Shown here one piece after another: positions 15,736 to 24,320 of a DNA stretch of 64,000 nt (the stretch's first letter is position 1; each line of letters starts with the position of its first letter). The stretch comes from Sphingopyxis sp. USTB-05 (GTDB lineage Bacteria; Pseudomonadota; Alphaproteobacteria; Sphingomonadales; Sphingomonadaceae). The translations under genes and the position numbers were made by a program. The stretch lies in the NCBI RefSeq assembly GCF_023822045.1, contig NZ_CP084712.1:1674001-1738000 (forward strand). Reading direction: 5' to 3'. Under the pieces are notes generated by a model. That model saw nothing but the letters and a program-made list of their open reading frames with translations. It did not search any database and was not told where the DNA came from.

Positions 15736-17538
15736 ATGCCCGTCTATCGCGCTCCCGTGCAGGACACGCTCTTCCTCCTCAACGACGTGCTCGGGATCGA
15801 GCGCTATGCGAACCTGCCCGGTTTCGCCAATGCAACCCCCGACATGATCGAGGCAGTGCTAACCGAAGCAGGCAAATTCTGCGAGGAAGTGCTGTTCCCG
15901 ATCAACCAGTCGGGCGACCTCGAAGGATGCACGCGCCACGACGATGGGTCGGTAACGACGCCCAAGGGTTTCAAGCAAGCCTATAAGGCCTATTCGGAAG
16001 CGGGCTGGGGATTGTTGACCGCGCCTGAGGAATTCGGCGGCCAGGGTCTGCCGCACGTCATCGGCTTTCCGGTCGAGGAATATCGCAACGCCGCCAACCA
16101 GGCCTTCGCCATGTATCCGGGGCTGACGCAGGGTGCGACCGCGGCGATCCTCGTCAAGGGTTCGGACGAGCAGAAGGCGACCTATGTCCCCAAGATGATC
16201 GCGGGCGAATGGGGCGGGACGATGAACCTGACCGAACCGCATTGCGGGACCGATCTCGGGCTCATCCGCACGCGCGCCGTCCCGAACGGTGACGGCAGCT
16301 ATGCCGTCACGGGCACGAAAATCTTTATCTCGTCGGGCGAGCATGACCTCACCGACAATATCATTCACCTCGTCCTGGCGAAGACGCCCGACGCGCCCGA
16401 CAGCGTTAAGGGTATCTCGCTGTTCATCGTACCGAAGTTCATCGTGAATGAAGACGGTTCGCTGGGCGATCGTAACACCCTGTCGTGCGGATCGATCGAG
16501 CATAAGATGGGTATCCATGCCAATTCGACCTGCGTCATGAATTATGACGGGGCAAAAGGCTGGATGGTCGGCGAGGAGAATAAGGGCCTGGCCGCGATGT
16601 TCGTGATGATGAACGCCGCGCGCCTCGGCGTCGGTATTCAGGGGCTCGGCCAGGCCGACGTCGCGTACCAGAATGCGGTCCAGTACGCGAAAGACCGCCG
16701 TCAGGGCCGTGCGCTCACTGGCCCGCAGGATCCGCAGGAAAAGGCCGACCCGCTGTTCGTTCATCCCGACGTCCGCCGCATGCTGATGGACGGCAAGGCG
16801 ACGGTCGAGGGGCTGCGCGCGCTGTGCACCTGGGGTGCGCTGCAGGTCGATCTGGCGCATGTCGCCGAGAGCGAGGAAGAGCGCCAGCGCGCCGACGACC
16901 TCGTCAGCCTGCTGACGCCCGTGATCAAGGGCTTTGGCACCGACAAGGGCTATGAGGTCGCGACCAATGCGCAGCAGGTGTTCGGCGGCCACGGCTACAT
17001 CGAAGAGCAGGGCATGAGCCAATATGTCCGCGATGCGCGCATCACGATGATCTACGAAGGCGCGAACGGCGTGCAGGCGATGGACCTTGTCGGTCGCAAG
17101 CTCGCGCAGAATGGCGGCCGTGCGATTCAGGCCTTCTTTGCCGTCGTCGACGAGGAATGCGGCCGCGCCAAGCGCAATGAAGCGCTCGCCGACTTCGCGA
17201 CGCGCCTTGAAAAGGCCAATGGCGAACTCAAAGCCGCGACGATGTGGTTCATGCAGAACGGCATGACGAACCCGAACAATATCGGTGCTGGCGCCCATCA
17301 TTATATGCACATCATGGGGATCGTCGCGCTGGGTTCGATGTGGCTGATGATGGCCGAGGCGGCGCAGAAGGCGCTGGCCGAAGGTCGCGGCAACAAGGAT
17401 TTCCTTGAGGCCAAGCTCGTCACCGCGCGCTATTTCGGCGAACGTTTCCTGCCCGATGCCGGGTCGCTCCGCCGCAAGATCGAGGCGGGAAGCGAGGCGA
17501 TGATGGCGCTCACTCCCGAACAGTTCGCCGCAGCCTGA
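15736..17538 (+). CDS. Acyl-CoA dehydrogenase, long FadE-like form
   Basis: A 600-residue FAD enzyme that forms the 2,3-double bond of acyl-CoA in beta-oxidation. Its size (against about 380 for classical members) comes from an N-terminal extension and an extra C-terminal domain that ends GSEAMMALTPEQ. Flavin/substrate motifs include MNLTEPHCGTDLGLIRT, GTKIFISSGEHDL, and the catalytic region with QVFGGHGYIEEQGMSQYVRD and RITMIYEGANGVQAMDL. It follows the MerR gene by 54 nt and is probably its target. Chain-length preference cannot be read from sequence, although this subfamily usually handles medium to long chains. Confidence 0.92.
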   Translation: MPVYRAPVQDTLFLLNDVLGIERYANLPGFANATPDMIEAVLTEAGKFCEEVLFPINQSGDLEGCTRHDDGSVTTPKGFKQAYKAYSEAGWGLLTAPEEFGGQGLPHVIGFPVEEYRNAANQAFAMYPGLTQGATAAILVKGSDEQKATYVPKMIAGEWGGTMNLTEPHCGTDLGLIRTRAVPNGDGSYAVTGTKIFISSGEHDLTDNIIHLVLAKTPDAPDSVKGISLFIVPKFIVNEDGSLGDRNTLSCGSIEHKMGIHANSTCVMNYDGAKGWMVGEENKGLAAMFVMMNAARLGVGIQGLGQADVAYQNAVQYAKDRRQGRALTGPQDPQEKADPLFVHPDVRRMLMDGKATVEGLRALCTWGALQVDLAHVAESEEERQRADDLVSLLTPVIKGFGTDKGYEVATNAQQVFGGHGYIEEQGMSQYVRDARITMIYEGANGVQAMDLVGRKLAQNGGRAIQAFFAVVDEECGRAKRNEALADFATRLEKANGELKAATMWFMQNGMTNPNNIGAGAHHYMHIMGIVALGSMWLMMAEAAQKALAEGRGNKDFLEAKLVTARYFGERFLPDAGSLRRKIEAGSEAMMALTPEQFAAA

Positions 17539-17583
17539 TATGCCGCGTTGCAACCATCGCTGCCGTCATGCGTGTCGGCGGCG

Positions 17584-19083
17584 ATGAGCAACCGGGACCA
17601 CCAGCCGATCGTCGTCGAAGGGCGTAATTGCTGGCGGATCGAACGCGCCGACAAGGCGCGGATGATCGTCGACGCCGCCGACTATTTTGCGCTGCTGGAA
17701 CGGCTGATGGCCGATGCGCGGCAGCGTATCCTGCTTATCGGCTGGGACTTTGATCCGCGGATTGCGCTGAAGCCCGACAAGGACGGCAAGGGCGAACCGC
17801 TTGGCGATTATCTTTTGCGGCTCGCGCATGAAAAGCCCGATCGCGACATCGACATCCTGCGTTGGAATTTCGGCGGGCTGAAGCAATTCGCGATGCCGCG
17901 TATCCTGTCGATGGTGGCGCGCTGGAAACTGACGCGCTCGATAAGCTTCCGCCTCGACAGTGCGCATCCCGTCGGATGCAGCCATCACCAGAAGGTCGCG
18001 GTGTTCGACGATCATCTGGCGGTGTGCGGTGGCATCGACGTCGGATCGCGTCGCTGGGATACGCGCGAGCATAAGGACGGCGACCCTCACCGCACCGCGC
18101 CCGACGGCAAAGCCTATATGCCGTGGCATGACAGCACCATGATCCTCGCCGGACCCGTTGGCAACGCGCTCGCCGACCTGGGTAACGAGCGCTGGCAACG
18201 CGCGACCAAAAAGCCGCTGCGCGATCTAAAGGGGGAGGGCGAAAATTGGCCCGACGACCTGGAACCCGATTTCGAAGGCGTCGATGTTGCGATCTCGCGT
18301 ACCCGCGCCGAATATGACGATGTCGAGGAAATCCGCGAGATCGAGCAGCTTTATCTGGACATGATCGCTGCGGCCGACCGCTTCATCTATTTCGAGAATC
18401 AATATTTTACCTCCGGCAAGATCGCCGCCGCGATCGCCGAGCGGTTGAACGAAGACGATCCGCCCGAATTCGTGATGGTGATGCCGAAAACCGCTGACGG
18501 CTGGCTGGAGCAGATGGCGATGGATGCCGCGCGCGTGCAACTGGTACGGGAGATTGCCAAGGCGAAGCATGGCGACCGGCTGAAAGTCTATTATCCGCGC
18601 ACGAAGCGCGGCGAACCGATCTACGTCCACGCAAAGACCGCGATCGTCGACGACCGGATGATCCGCGTCGGATCGGCCAATATGAACAATCGCTCGATGG
18701 GTCTGGACAGCGAGTGCGACGTAACGATCGACGCGGCGCTCCCGGCGAACAAGGGCGTCGAGCCCACAATCGCGCGCCTGCGCACGTCGTTGATCGCCGA
18801 GCATCTCGATGTGTCGGAAGAGGAGGTGGCGGCGACCTTCAAGCGCGTCGGATCGCTGATCGACACGGTCGAGGCGCTGCGCGGCAAGGGGCGTTCGCTC
18901 GAACTTCTCGACCTTGTGCCCCCGGGGCCGATGGACGAATTCATCGCCGACAATGAACTGCTTGATCCGACGAGCCCCGACGCGATGTTCGAAGGCCTGG
19001 CCGAACGCGGCCTCAGGAAAAGCTGGCATCGCGGCCGGAACTGGATGAAGCACCACCGGCCATTTGGGCGGAAGAGCCGCTAG
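17584..19083 (+). CDS. Phospholipase D-family protein
   Basis: A 499-residue member of the PLD superfamily with two HKD motifs: H135-x-K137-x4-D142 (HHQKVAVFDD) and H349-x-K351-x4-D356 (HAKTAIVDD), each followed by the usual Gly/Ser/Asn pattern (GGIDVGSRRW, GSANMNNRSMG). Such proteins cleave or transfer phosphatidyl groups; the size and the WDFDPRIAL segment resemble bacterial PLD-like phosphatidyltransferases rather than cardiolipin synthases. ATG 17584 (MSNRDHQPIVVEG) is preferred to an upstream TTG. It is convergent with the CitE-like gene. Confidence 0.88.
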   Translation: MSNRDHQPIVVEGRNCWRIERADKARMIVDAADYFALLERLMADARQRILLIGWDFDPRIALKPDKDGKGEPLGDYLLRLAHEKPDRDIDILRWNFGGLKQFAMPRILSMVARWKLTRSISFRLDSAHPVGCSHHQKVAVFDDHLAVCGGIDVGSRRWDTREHKDGDPHRTAPDGKAYMPWHDSTMILAGPVGNALADLGNERWQRATKKPLRDLKGEGENWPDDLEPDFEGVDVAISRTRAEYDDVEEIREIEQLYLDMIAAADRFIYFENQYFTSGKIAAAIAERLNEDDPPEFVMVMPKTADGWLEQMAMDAARVQLVREIAKAKHGDRLKVYYPRTKRGEPIYVHAKTAIVDDRMIRVGSANMNNRSMGLDSECDVTIDAALPANKGVEPTIARLRTSLIAEHLDVSEEEVAATFKRVGSLIDTVEALRGKGRSLELLDLVPPGPMDEFIADNELLDPTSPDAMFEGLAERGLRKSWHRGRNWMKHHRPFGRKSR

Positions 19084-19114
19084 CCGATTTATTTTGGGAA
19101 AGAGCGGCGGCGCG

Positions 19115-19966
19115 TTAATCCGCCAGCGAAAGGATGTGCTTCGCCTGTTTCAGGTGGGGCGCGTCGACCATCTTGCCATCAACCTGCAACACGCCTGCGC
19201 CGGGATTGGCGGCGAAGGCGTCGACTATCGCTTGCGCGCGCGCCGCTTCGTCGGCTGAAGGCGTGAAAGCGGCGTTGATCGGTTCGACCTGCGACGGGTG
19301 GATCGCCATCATGCCTGTGAAACCGTCGCGGCGGGCACGCACGGCATAAGCGGTAAGGCCGGCCACGTCCTTGATAGCCGGAAATACCGTATCGATTGCC
19401 GCCGCCCCCGCGGCGTGCGCCGCGAACAGTGTCATCGCGCGCGCGACCTCATAGGGTGAGGTGTAGCTGCCATCGGCTTCGCGGCTCGTCGCCGCGCCGA
19501 TTGCCGCGGGCAGATCCTCTGCGCCCCAGGTCAGACCAAGCAGGCGGTCCTTCACCTCACGGTAGCTGCCGAGCGTGAAGATCGCCGCAGGGGTTTCGGT
19601 CGCGATCGGCAGGATCGGCGGCAGCGAGGCGTTGCGTGCGGATTCGCTGCGCAGGATCGTGTCGAGCTGCGCAATGCTCGGCGCGCCTTCGGCCTTTGGC
19701 AGCATGATCGCGTCGGGACGCGCAGCGGCGATGGCTGCGACGTCGGCGGCGGTAATATGGCCGTCGAGCGGATTGACGCGAACGAGCGTCACGACCTCGC
19801 GCTCACCCGCCAGATAGTCGGCGATTGCAGCGCGGGCTGCCTCCTTGTTCGCGGGCGACACCGAATCCTCAAGGTCGAGGATGATTGCGTCGGCGCCCGA
19901 CGCCGCCGCCTTGGCAAAGCGCTCGGGCCGGTCGCCGGGAACGAAAAGGAGGGAGCGGAGGCGCAT
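19115..19966 (-). CDS. CitE-like beta-hydroxyacyl-CoA lyase
   Basis: A 283-residue HpcH/HpaI-citrate lyase beta family protein beginning [20 protein letters not shown], with the metal/CoA-binding motifs ILDLEDSVSP, LVRVNPLDG, IMLPKAEG and GLTWGAEDL. It is the last gene of a tight chain with MaoC, liuD, DUF3088 and liuB, and its ATG overlaps the MaoC stop by 1 nt. In M. tuberculosis the equivalent CitE (Rv2498c) in a leucine operon is, to my knowledge, a bifunctional lyase for HMG-CoA and citramalyl-CoA. By analogy it may replace HMG-CoA lyase here and also act in itaconate breakdown. This assignment is inferred from context. Confidence 0.82.
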   Translation of the reverse strand: MRLRSLLFVPGDRPERFAKAAASGADAIILDLEDSVSPANKEAARAAIADYLAGEREVVTLVRVNPLDGHITAADVAAIAAARPDAIMLPKAEGAPSIAQLDTILRSESARNASLPPILPIATETPAAIFTLGSYREVKDRLLGLTWGAEDLPAAIGAATSREADGSYTSPYEVARAMTLFAAHAAGAAAIDTVFPAIKDVAGLTAYAVRARRDGFTGMMAIHPSQVEPINAAFTPSADEAARAQAIVDAFAANPGAGVLQVDGKMVDAPHLKQAKHILSLAD

Positions 19967-20418
19967 CAGGCGGCTTTCTTCTTGAGCAGGGCGGAGCGTT
20001 CGCACTGGCAGACGATCTCATCGCGCTGGTTGATCGCGCGATGCAGGAAAGTCACGATACCCGCATTCGGCCGCGATTTGGACTCCTTGAGACCAACGAC
20101 CTCGGATTCGGCGCGAAGCGTGTCGCCGATGAACACCGGTTTCGGCATCACCAGCTTGTCGTAACCGAGGTTCGCGACGAGCGTGCCGAGCGTCGTGTCG
20201 CCGACCGACAGCCCGACCATCAGGCTGAAGGTGAAGGTGCCGTTGACAAGGATCTGGCCGAATTCCGACGCCTTCGCGGCCTCGATATCGAGATGCAGCG
20301 GCTGCGGATTGTGGGTCATCGTGGTGAAGAGGAGATTGTCGGTCTCGGTCACCGTGCGGCGGATGTCATGGGTCAGCGTGTCGCCGATCGCCCATTCGTC
20401 GAAATATTTGCCTGCCAT
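19966..20418 (-). CDS. MaoC-family acyl-CoA hydratase
   Basis: A 150-residue hot-dog fold protein ([20 protein letters not shown]). The hydratase motif region reads [11 protein letters not shown], so the canonical catalytic Asp is replaced by Asn while the His is kept; this variant occurs in dicarboxyl-CoA hydratase relatives. The start overlaps the liuD stop by 1 nt (TAATG) and its end overlaps the CitE start. The likely substrate in this operon is 3-methylglutaconyl-CoA (leucine path) or itaconyl/mesaconyl-CoA. The end ALLKKKAA is unusually lysine-rich but of normal length. Confidence 0.85.
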   Translation of the reverse strand: MAGKYFDEWAIGDTLTHDIRRTVTETDNLLFTTMTHNPQPLHLDIEAAKASEFGQILVNGTFTFSLMVGLSVGDTTLGTLVANLGYDKLVMPKPVFIGDTLRAESEVVGLKESKSRPNAGIVTFLHRAINQRDEIVCQCERSALLKKKAA

Positions 20419-22259
20419 TATGCGTCGTCCTTTTCGATCCGCGCGAGCAATGCCTCGACCTGCACCTGCGCACCGGCGGTCGCGTTGAGTTCGGCCACGA
20501 CGCCGTCGAACGGCGCGGTCAGGCTATGCTCCATCTTCATCGCTTCGAGCGTGAGCAGTTTCTGCCCCTTGGTTACCTTGTCGCCCGCAGCAACCTCGAC
20601 CGCGATGACCTTGCCGGGCATCGGCGACAGGATCGCTCCGTCGCCGGCAGCACCGCCAGCGCTGCCTTCGGCCCGCCAAGGGGTCAGTTGCCACACCGAT
20701 CCGCCCTCGGCGACGAGCATCGCGGGCGACGGCTCCTCCGCACCCGGCCCGTGGAGTTCGACCTCGACGCGCTTGCCGTCGAGCAGGAAGGGGGCGCTGC
20801 GGACGTCGGGCGCGTTGAGGCGGAAGCCCGATTGAAGCGCACGCGGTACCATCGCCATCGCGGCGTTGGTCAGCGCCTGTGCCGTCGGGACCGGCTCCTC
20901 GGTCATCGCGTCGCCGTCGCGGCCGATCAGCCCGGTATCGACCGTGCCCGCAACGAAATCGGGGTGATCGAGCGCGTTGATGAGGAAGGCCGAATTGGTC
21001 TTTACGGGCCAGATCGCGCTGTCCTCCAGCATCTCCGACAGCAATTCGCGAGCTTCCTCGCGGTCCTCGCCCCAGGCGATGACCTTGCCGATCATGGGGT
21101 CGTAGAAGGGCGAGACTTCGGCGCCTTCATAGACGCCGGTATCGACGCGGCCGATATGCTCGGGAAGCTGGAACAGTTCGAGCGTGCCGATCGACGGTAG
21201 GAAGCCCTTGGCGGGGTCTTCCGCGTAAAGCCGCGCTTCCATGGCCCAGCCGTTGATCGCGAGCTCGTTCTGCGCCAGCGGGATCGGCTCGCCCGATGCA
21301 ACGCGAAGCTGCCATTCGACGAGATCGACGCCCGTAATTTCCTCGGTCACCGGATGCTCGACCTGCAGGCGCGTGTTCATTTCCATGAACCAGATGCGGT
21401 CGGCGCGCAGGCCCTCCGACGCGTCGGCGATAAACTCGATCGTCCCCGCGCCGACATAATCGACGGCCTTCGCCGCGCGCACGGCGGCGGCGCACAGCGC
21501 TTCGCGAGTTGTTTCGTCCATGCCGGGGGCGGGGGCTTCCTCGATCACCTTCTGGTGGCGGCGCTGCAGCGAGCAGTCGCGCTCGAACAGATGGACGACA
21601 TTGCCGTGGCTGTCGCCGAACACCTGCACTTCGATATGGCGCGGGGTCAGGATATATTTCTCGATCAGCACATGGTCGTTGCCGAAAGATGCGGCGGCTT
21701 CGCGCTGGCACGAGGCGAGCGCGTCGAGGAAATCGGCTGCGGCATCGACCTTGCGCATCCCTTTGCCGCCGCCGCCCGCGACTGCCTTGATCAGTACCGG
21801 ATAGCCGATCTGTGCCGCCTGTTCGGCGAGGAAGTCCGGGTCCTGATTCTCGCCCATATAGCCGGGCGTCACCGGCACGCCGGCATCGGCCATCAGCTTT
21901 TTGGCGGCATCCTTAAGGCCCATCGCGGTGATCGACGAAGGCTTCGGCCCCACCCAGATGAGCCCGGCATCGGCGACCGCCTGCGCAAATTCGGCGTTTT
22001 CGGAGAGGAAGCCGTATCCTGGATGGATCGCCTCGGCACCCGTGGCTTTTGCGGCGGCGATGATCTTGTCGCCGATCAGATAGGATTCACGTGCCGGGGA
22101 CGGGCCGATATGCACGGCCTCGTCGGCCTCGCGCACATGCAGCGCGTTGGCGTCGGCGTCCGAATAGACGGCGACGGTGCGGATGCCCATCTCGCGCGCG
22201 GTGCGGATGATGCGGCAGGCGATTTCGCCGCGATTGGCGATAAGGAGGGACTGGATCAT
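20418..22259 (-). CDS. liuD: 3-Methylcrotonyl-CoA carboxylase, biotin-containing alpha subunit
   Basis: A 613-residue subunit with a biotin carboxylase domain (about 1-450; [22 protein letters not shown] loop [44 protein letters not shown]), a linker, and a C-terminal biotinyl domain with EAMKMEH (Lys575). With LiuB it carboxylates 3-methylcrotonyl-CoA in leucine degradation. Related acetyl-, propionyl- and geranyl-CoA carboxylases share this plan; the MCC assignment rests on the neighbouring LiuB and LiuA. It overlaps DUF3088 upstream by 4 nt (ATGA) and MaoC downstream by 1 nt. Confidence 0.9.
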   Translation of the reverse strand: MIQSLLIANRGEIACRIIRTAREMGIRTVAVYSDADANALHVREADEAVHIGPSPARESYLIGDKIIAAAKATGAEAIHPGYGFLSENAEFAQAVADAGLIWVGPKPSSITAMGLKDAAKKLMADAGVPVTPGYMGENQDPDFLAEQAAQIGYPVLIKAVAGGGGKGMRKVDAAADFLDALASCQREAAASFGNDHVLIEKYILTPRHIEVQVFGDSHGNVVHLFERDCSLQRRHQKVIEEAPAPGMDETTREALCAAAVRAAKAVDYVGAGTIEFIADASEGLRADRIWFMEMNTRLQVEHPVTEEITGVDLVEWQLRVASGEPIPLAQNELAINGWAMEARLYAEDPAKGFLPSIGTLELFQLPEHIGRVDTGVYEGAEVSPFYDPMIGKVIAWGEDREEARELLSEMLEDSAIWPVKTNSAFLINALDHPDFVAGTVDTGLIGRDGDAMTEEPVPTAQALTNAAMAMVPRALQSGFRLNAPDVRSAPFLLDGKRVEVELHGPGAEEPSPAMLVAEGGSVWQLTPWRAEGSAGGAAGDGAILSPMPGKVIAVEVAAGDKVTKGQKLLTLEAMKMEHSLTAPFDGVVAELNATAGAQVQVEALLARIEKDDA

Positions 22260-22570
22260 GGATGAGGTTCCGGAAAGCCGTGACGGGTATGGAGCGCTTC
22301 AAGCAGCGGCTTGATGTCGTTCACGAACCCGCCATCGGAAAAGACAAGGGCAGGGAGGTTCTGGTTCGCTTCGCCCATCGCCTCGACGACGAGCGGACGC
22401 GGGCGCGGCCATGGCACGCGGATGACCTCGAGATGGGTGGTACGCTCGGGAAACATCGCGAGCAGCCCTTCGACGAGGATGCAATCGCGGCAATAAAAGC
22501 TCGACCCCGGAAACGCGGGATCGTCGAACTCGCGATCGAGGATGAACAGGCGGTCGGGTGCGTCGCTCAT
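22256..22570 (-). CDS. DUF3088 family, thioredoxin-like CxxC protein
   Basis: A 104-residue protein from ATG 22570 (MSDAPDRLFILDREFDDPAF). A CRDC (CxxC) pair follows GSSFY and precedes ILVEGLLAMFP, which has the look of a redox or metal site at the N-terminus of a helix in a thioredoxin/glutaredoxin-like fold. DUF3088 members have no defined role. It sits between the two carboxylase subunit genes, 5 nt after liuB and overlapping liuD by 4 nt, so it is made with the carboxylase. A chaperone, thiol-protection or assembly role for the enzyme is possible but untested. Confidence 0.72.
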   Translation of the reverse strand: MSDAPDRLFILDREFDDPAFPGSSFYCRDCILVEGLLAMFPERTTHLEVIRVPWPRPRPLVVEAMGEANQNLPALVFSDGGFVNDIKPLLEALHTRHGFPEPHP

Positions 22571-22575
22571 CGTCG

Positions 22576-24174
22576 TCACATCCGGAACACGCCGAAGCCG
22601 CGGTCCTCGACCGGGGCGTTCAGCGTGGCGGCGAAGGCGAGGCCGAGTACGTCGCGCGTCTGCGCGGGGTCGATGATGCCATCGTCCCACAGGCGCGCGG
22701 TCGCGTGATAGGGGTTGCCCTCATCCTCATATTTCTGGCGGATCGGCGCCTTGAAGGCTTCGGCTTCCTCTGGCGTCCATTTGTCGGCGTCGCGGTGGAC
22801 GGTCGCCAGCACCGACGCCGCCTGCTCGCCGCCCATCACGCTGATCCGGCTGTTGGGCCAGCTAAACAGGAAACGCGGGGAGTAGGCGCGTCCGCACATG
22901 CCGTAATTGCCGGCGCCAAAGCTGCCGCCGATCAACACGGTGATCTTGGGGACCGTCGCCGTGGCCACCGCCGTAACCAGCTTTGCGCCATGCTTGGCGA
23001 TGCCTTCGGCCTCATATTTACCGCCGACCATGAAGCCGCTGATGTTCTGGAGGAAGAGCAGCGGGATGCGCCGTTGCTGCGCCAGTTCGATGAAATGCGC
23101 GCCCTTGACCGCGCTTTCGCTGAACAGCACGCCATTGTTCGCGAGGATCGCGACCGGGATGCCCCAGATATGCGCGAAGCCGCAGATGAGCGTGCTGCCG
23201 TAGTTCGCCTTGAACTCATGAAACTCGCTGCCGTCGACGATGCGCGCGATGACTTCGTGCACGTCATATGGCGCGCGCACGTCGTCGGGCACGACGCCAT
23301 AGATCTCCTCGCCCGCATATTTGGGCGGGCGCGGGGCCTTCATCGGCACCTCGAACCCCTTGTCTTCGCCAAGATGGCTGACGATGTCACGGACGATGGT
23401 CAGCGCATGCTCGTCATTCTCGGCGAGATGGTCGACGACCCCGGATTTCTTGGCGTGCAGATCGCCGCCGCCCAGATCCTCGGCGCTGATTTCTTCGCCC
23501 GTTGCGGCCTTTACCAGCGGCGGGCCGGCGAGGAAGATCGTGCCCTGATTGCGCACGATGACGGTCTCGTCCGACATCGCTGGGACATAGGCACCGCCAG
23601 CGGTACAGCTTCCCATCACGCAGGCAATCTGCGGGATGCGCTTCGCCGACATATTCGCCTGATTGAAGAAGATGCGCCCGAAATGATCGCGATCAGGAAA
23701 CACCTGATCCTGATGCGACAGGTTCGCGCCGCCGCTGTCGACGAGGTAGATGCAGGGCAGGCGGTTCGCCTCGGCAATCTCCTGCGCGCGCAGATGCTTC
23801 TTGACCGTCATCGGATAATAGGTGCCGCCTTTGACCGTCGCATCGTTGCAAACGATCATGCACTGCCGCCCCGACACGCGTCCGATGCCGCAGATCAGGC
23901 CCGCGCCCGGAACTTCGCCTTCATAAAGGTCGTTCGCCGCAAGCTGGCCGATTTCAAGGAAGGGCGAGCCGGGATCGAGCAGTCGCTCGACACGCTCGCG
24001 AGGGAGCAGCTTGCCGCGGCTCGTGTGGCGTTCGCGCGACTTTTCGTTGCCGCCGAGCGCGGCCTCCGCGACCGCGTCGCGCAACGCGTCGGCGAGCGCG
24101 CGATTGTGCGTGCTGCGGGTGCGATATTCTTCGCTGTCCGCATTGATGTTGGTGCCAAGAACCGGTGCGCTCAC
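22576..24174 (-). CDS. liuB: 3-Methylcrotonyl-CoA carboxylase, carboxyltransferase beta subunit
   Basis: A 532-residue carboxyltransferase of the MCC/propionyl type. Signatures include [60 protein letters not shown], the oxyanion glycine segment around [20 protein letters not shown], and [15 protein letters not shown]. The [19 protein letters not shown] stretch is characteristic of MCC beta rather than propionyl-CoA carboxylase beta. It uses a GTG start at 24174, with AGGAG a few nt upstream. It is the first gene of the five-gene chain 24174-19115 and is divergent from the M13 peptidase. Confidence 0.93.
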   Translation of the reverse strand: MSAPVLGTNINADSEEYRTRSTHNRALADALRDAVAEAALGGNEKSRERHTSRGKLLPRERVERLLDPGSPFLEIGQLAANDLYEGEVPGAGLICGIGRVSGRQCMIVCNDATVKGGTYYPMTVKKHLRAQEIAEANRLPCIYLVDSGGANLSHQDQVFPDRDHFGRIFFNQANMSAKRIPQIACVMGSCTAGGAYVPAMSDETVIVRNQGTIFLAGPPLVKAATGEEISAEDLGGGDLHAKKSGVVDHLAENDEHALTIVRDIVSHLGEDKGFEVPMKAPRPPKYAGEEIYGVVPDDVRAPYDVHEVIARIVDGSEFHEFKANYGSTLICGFAHIWGIPVAILANNGVLFSESAVKGAHFIELAQQRRIPLLFLQNISGFMVGGKYEAEGIAKHGAKLVTAVATATVPKITVLIGGSFGAGNYGMCGRAYSPRFLFSWPNSRISVMGGEQAASVLATVHRDADKWTPEEAEAFKAPIRQKYEDEGNPYHATARLWDDGIIDPAQTRDVLGLAFAATLNAPVEDRGFGVFRM

Positions 24175-24320
24175 TGTAACATCTCTCCTGGAAGTCGGTT
24201 CGGAACTAACCCGTCGCTCGTCGATTGAAAAGCGCAGCAGGCCGAAAATGGTTGGTATTGAAACCGGATTTTCCCACGCCTTGGCCGCCTGCCTGTCCGT
24301 GACAAAATAAGGTCATTTCT

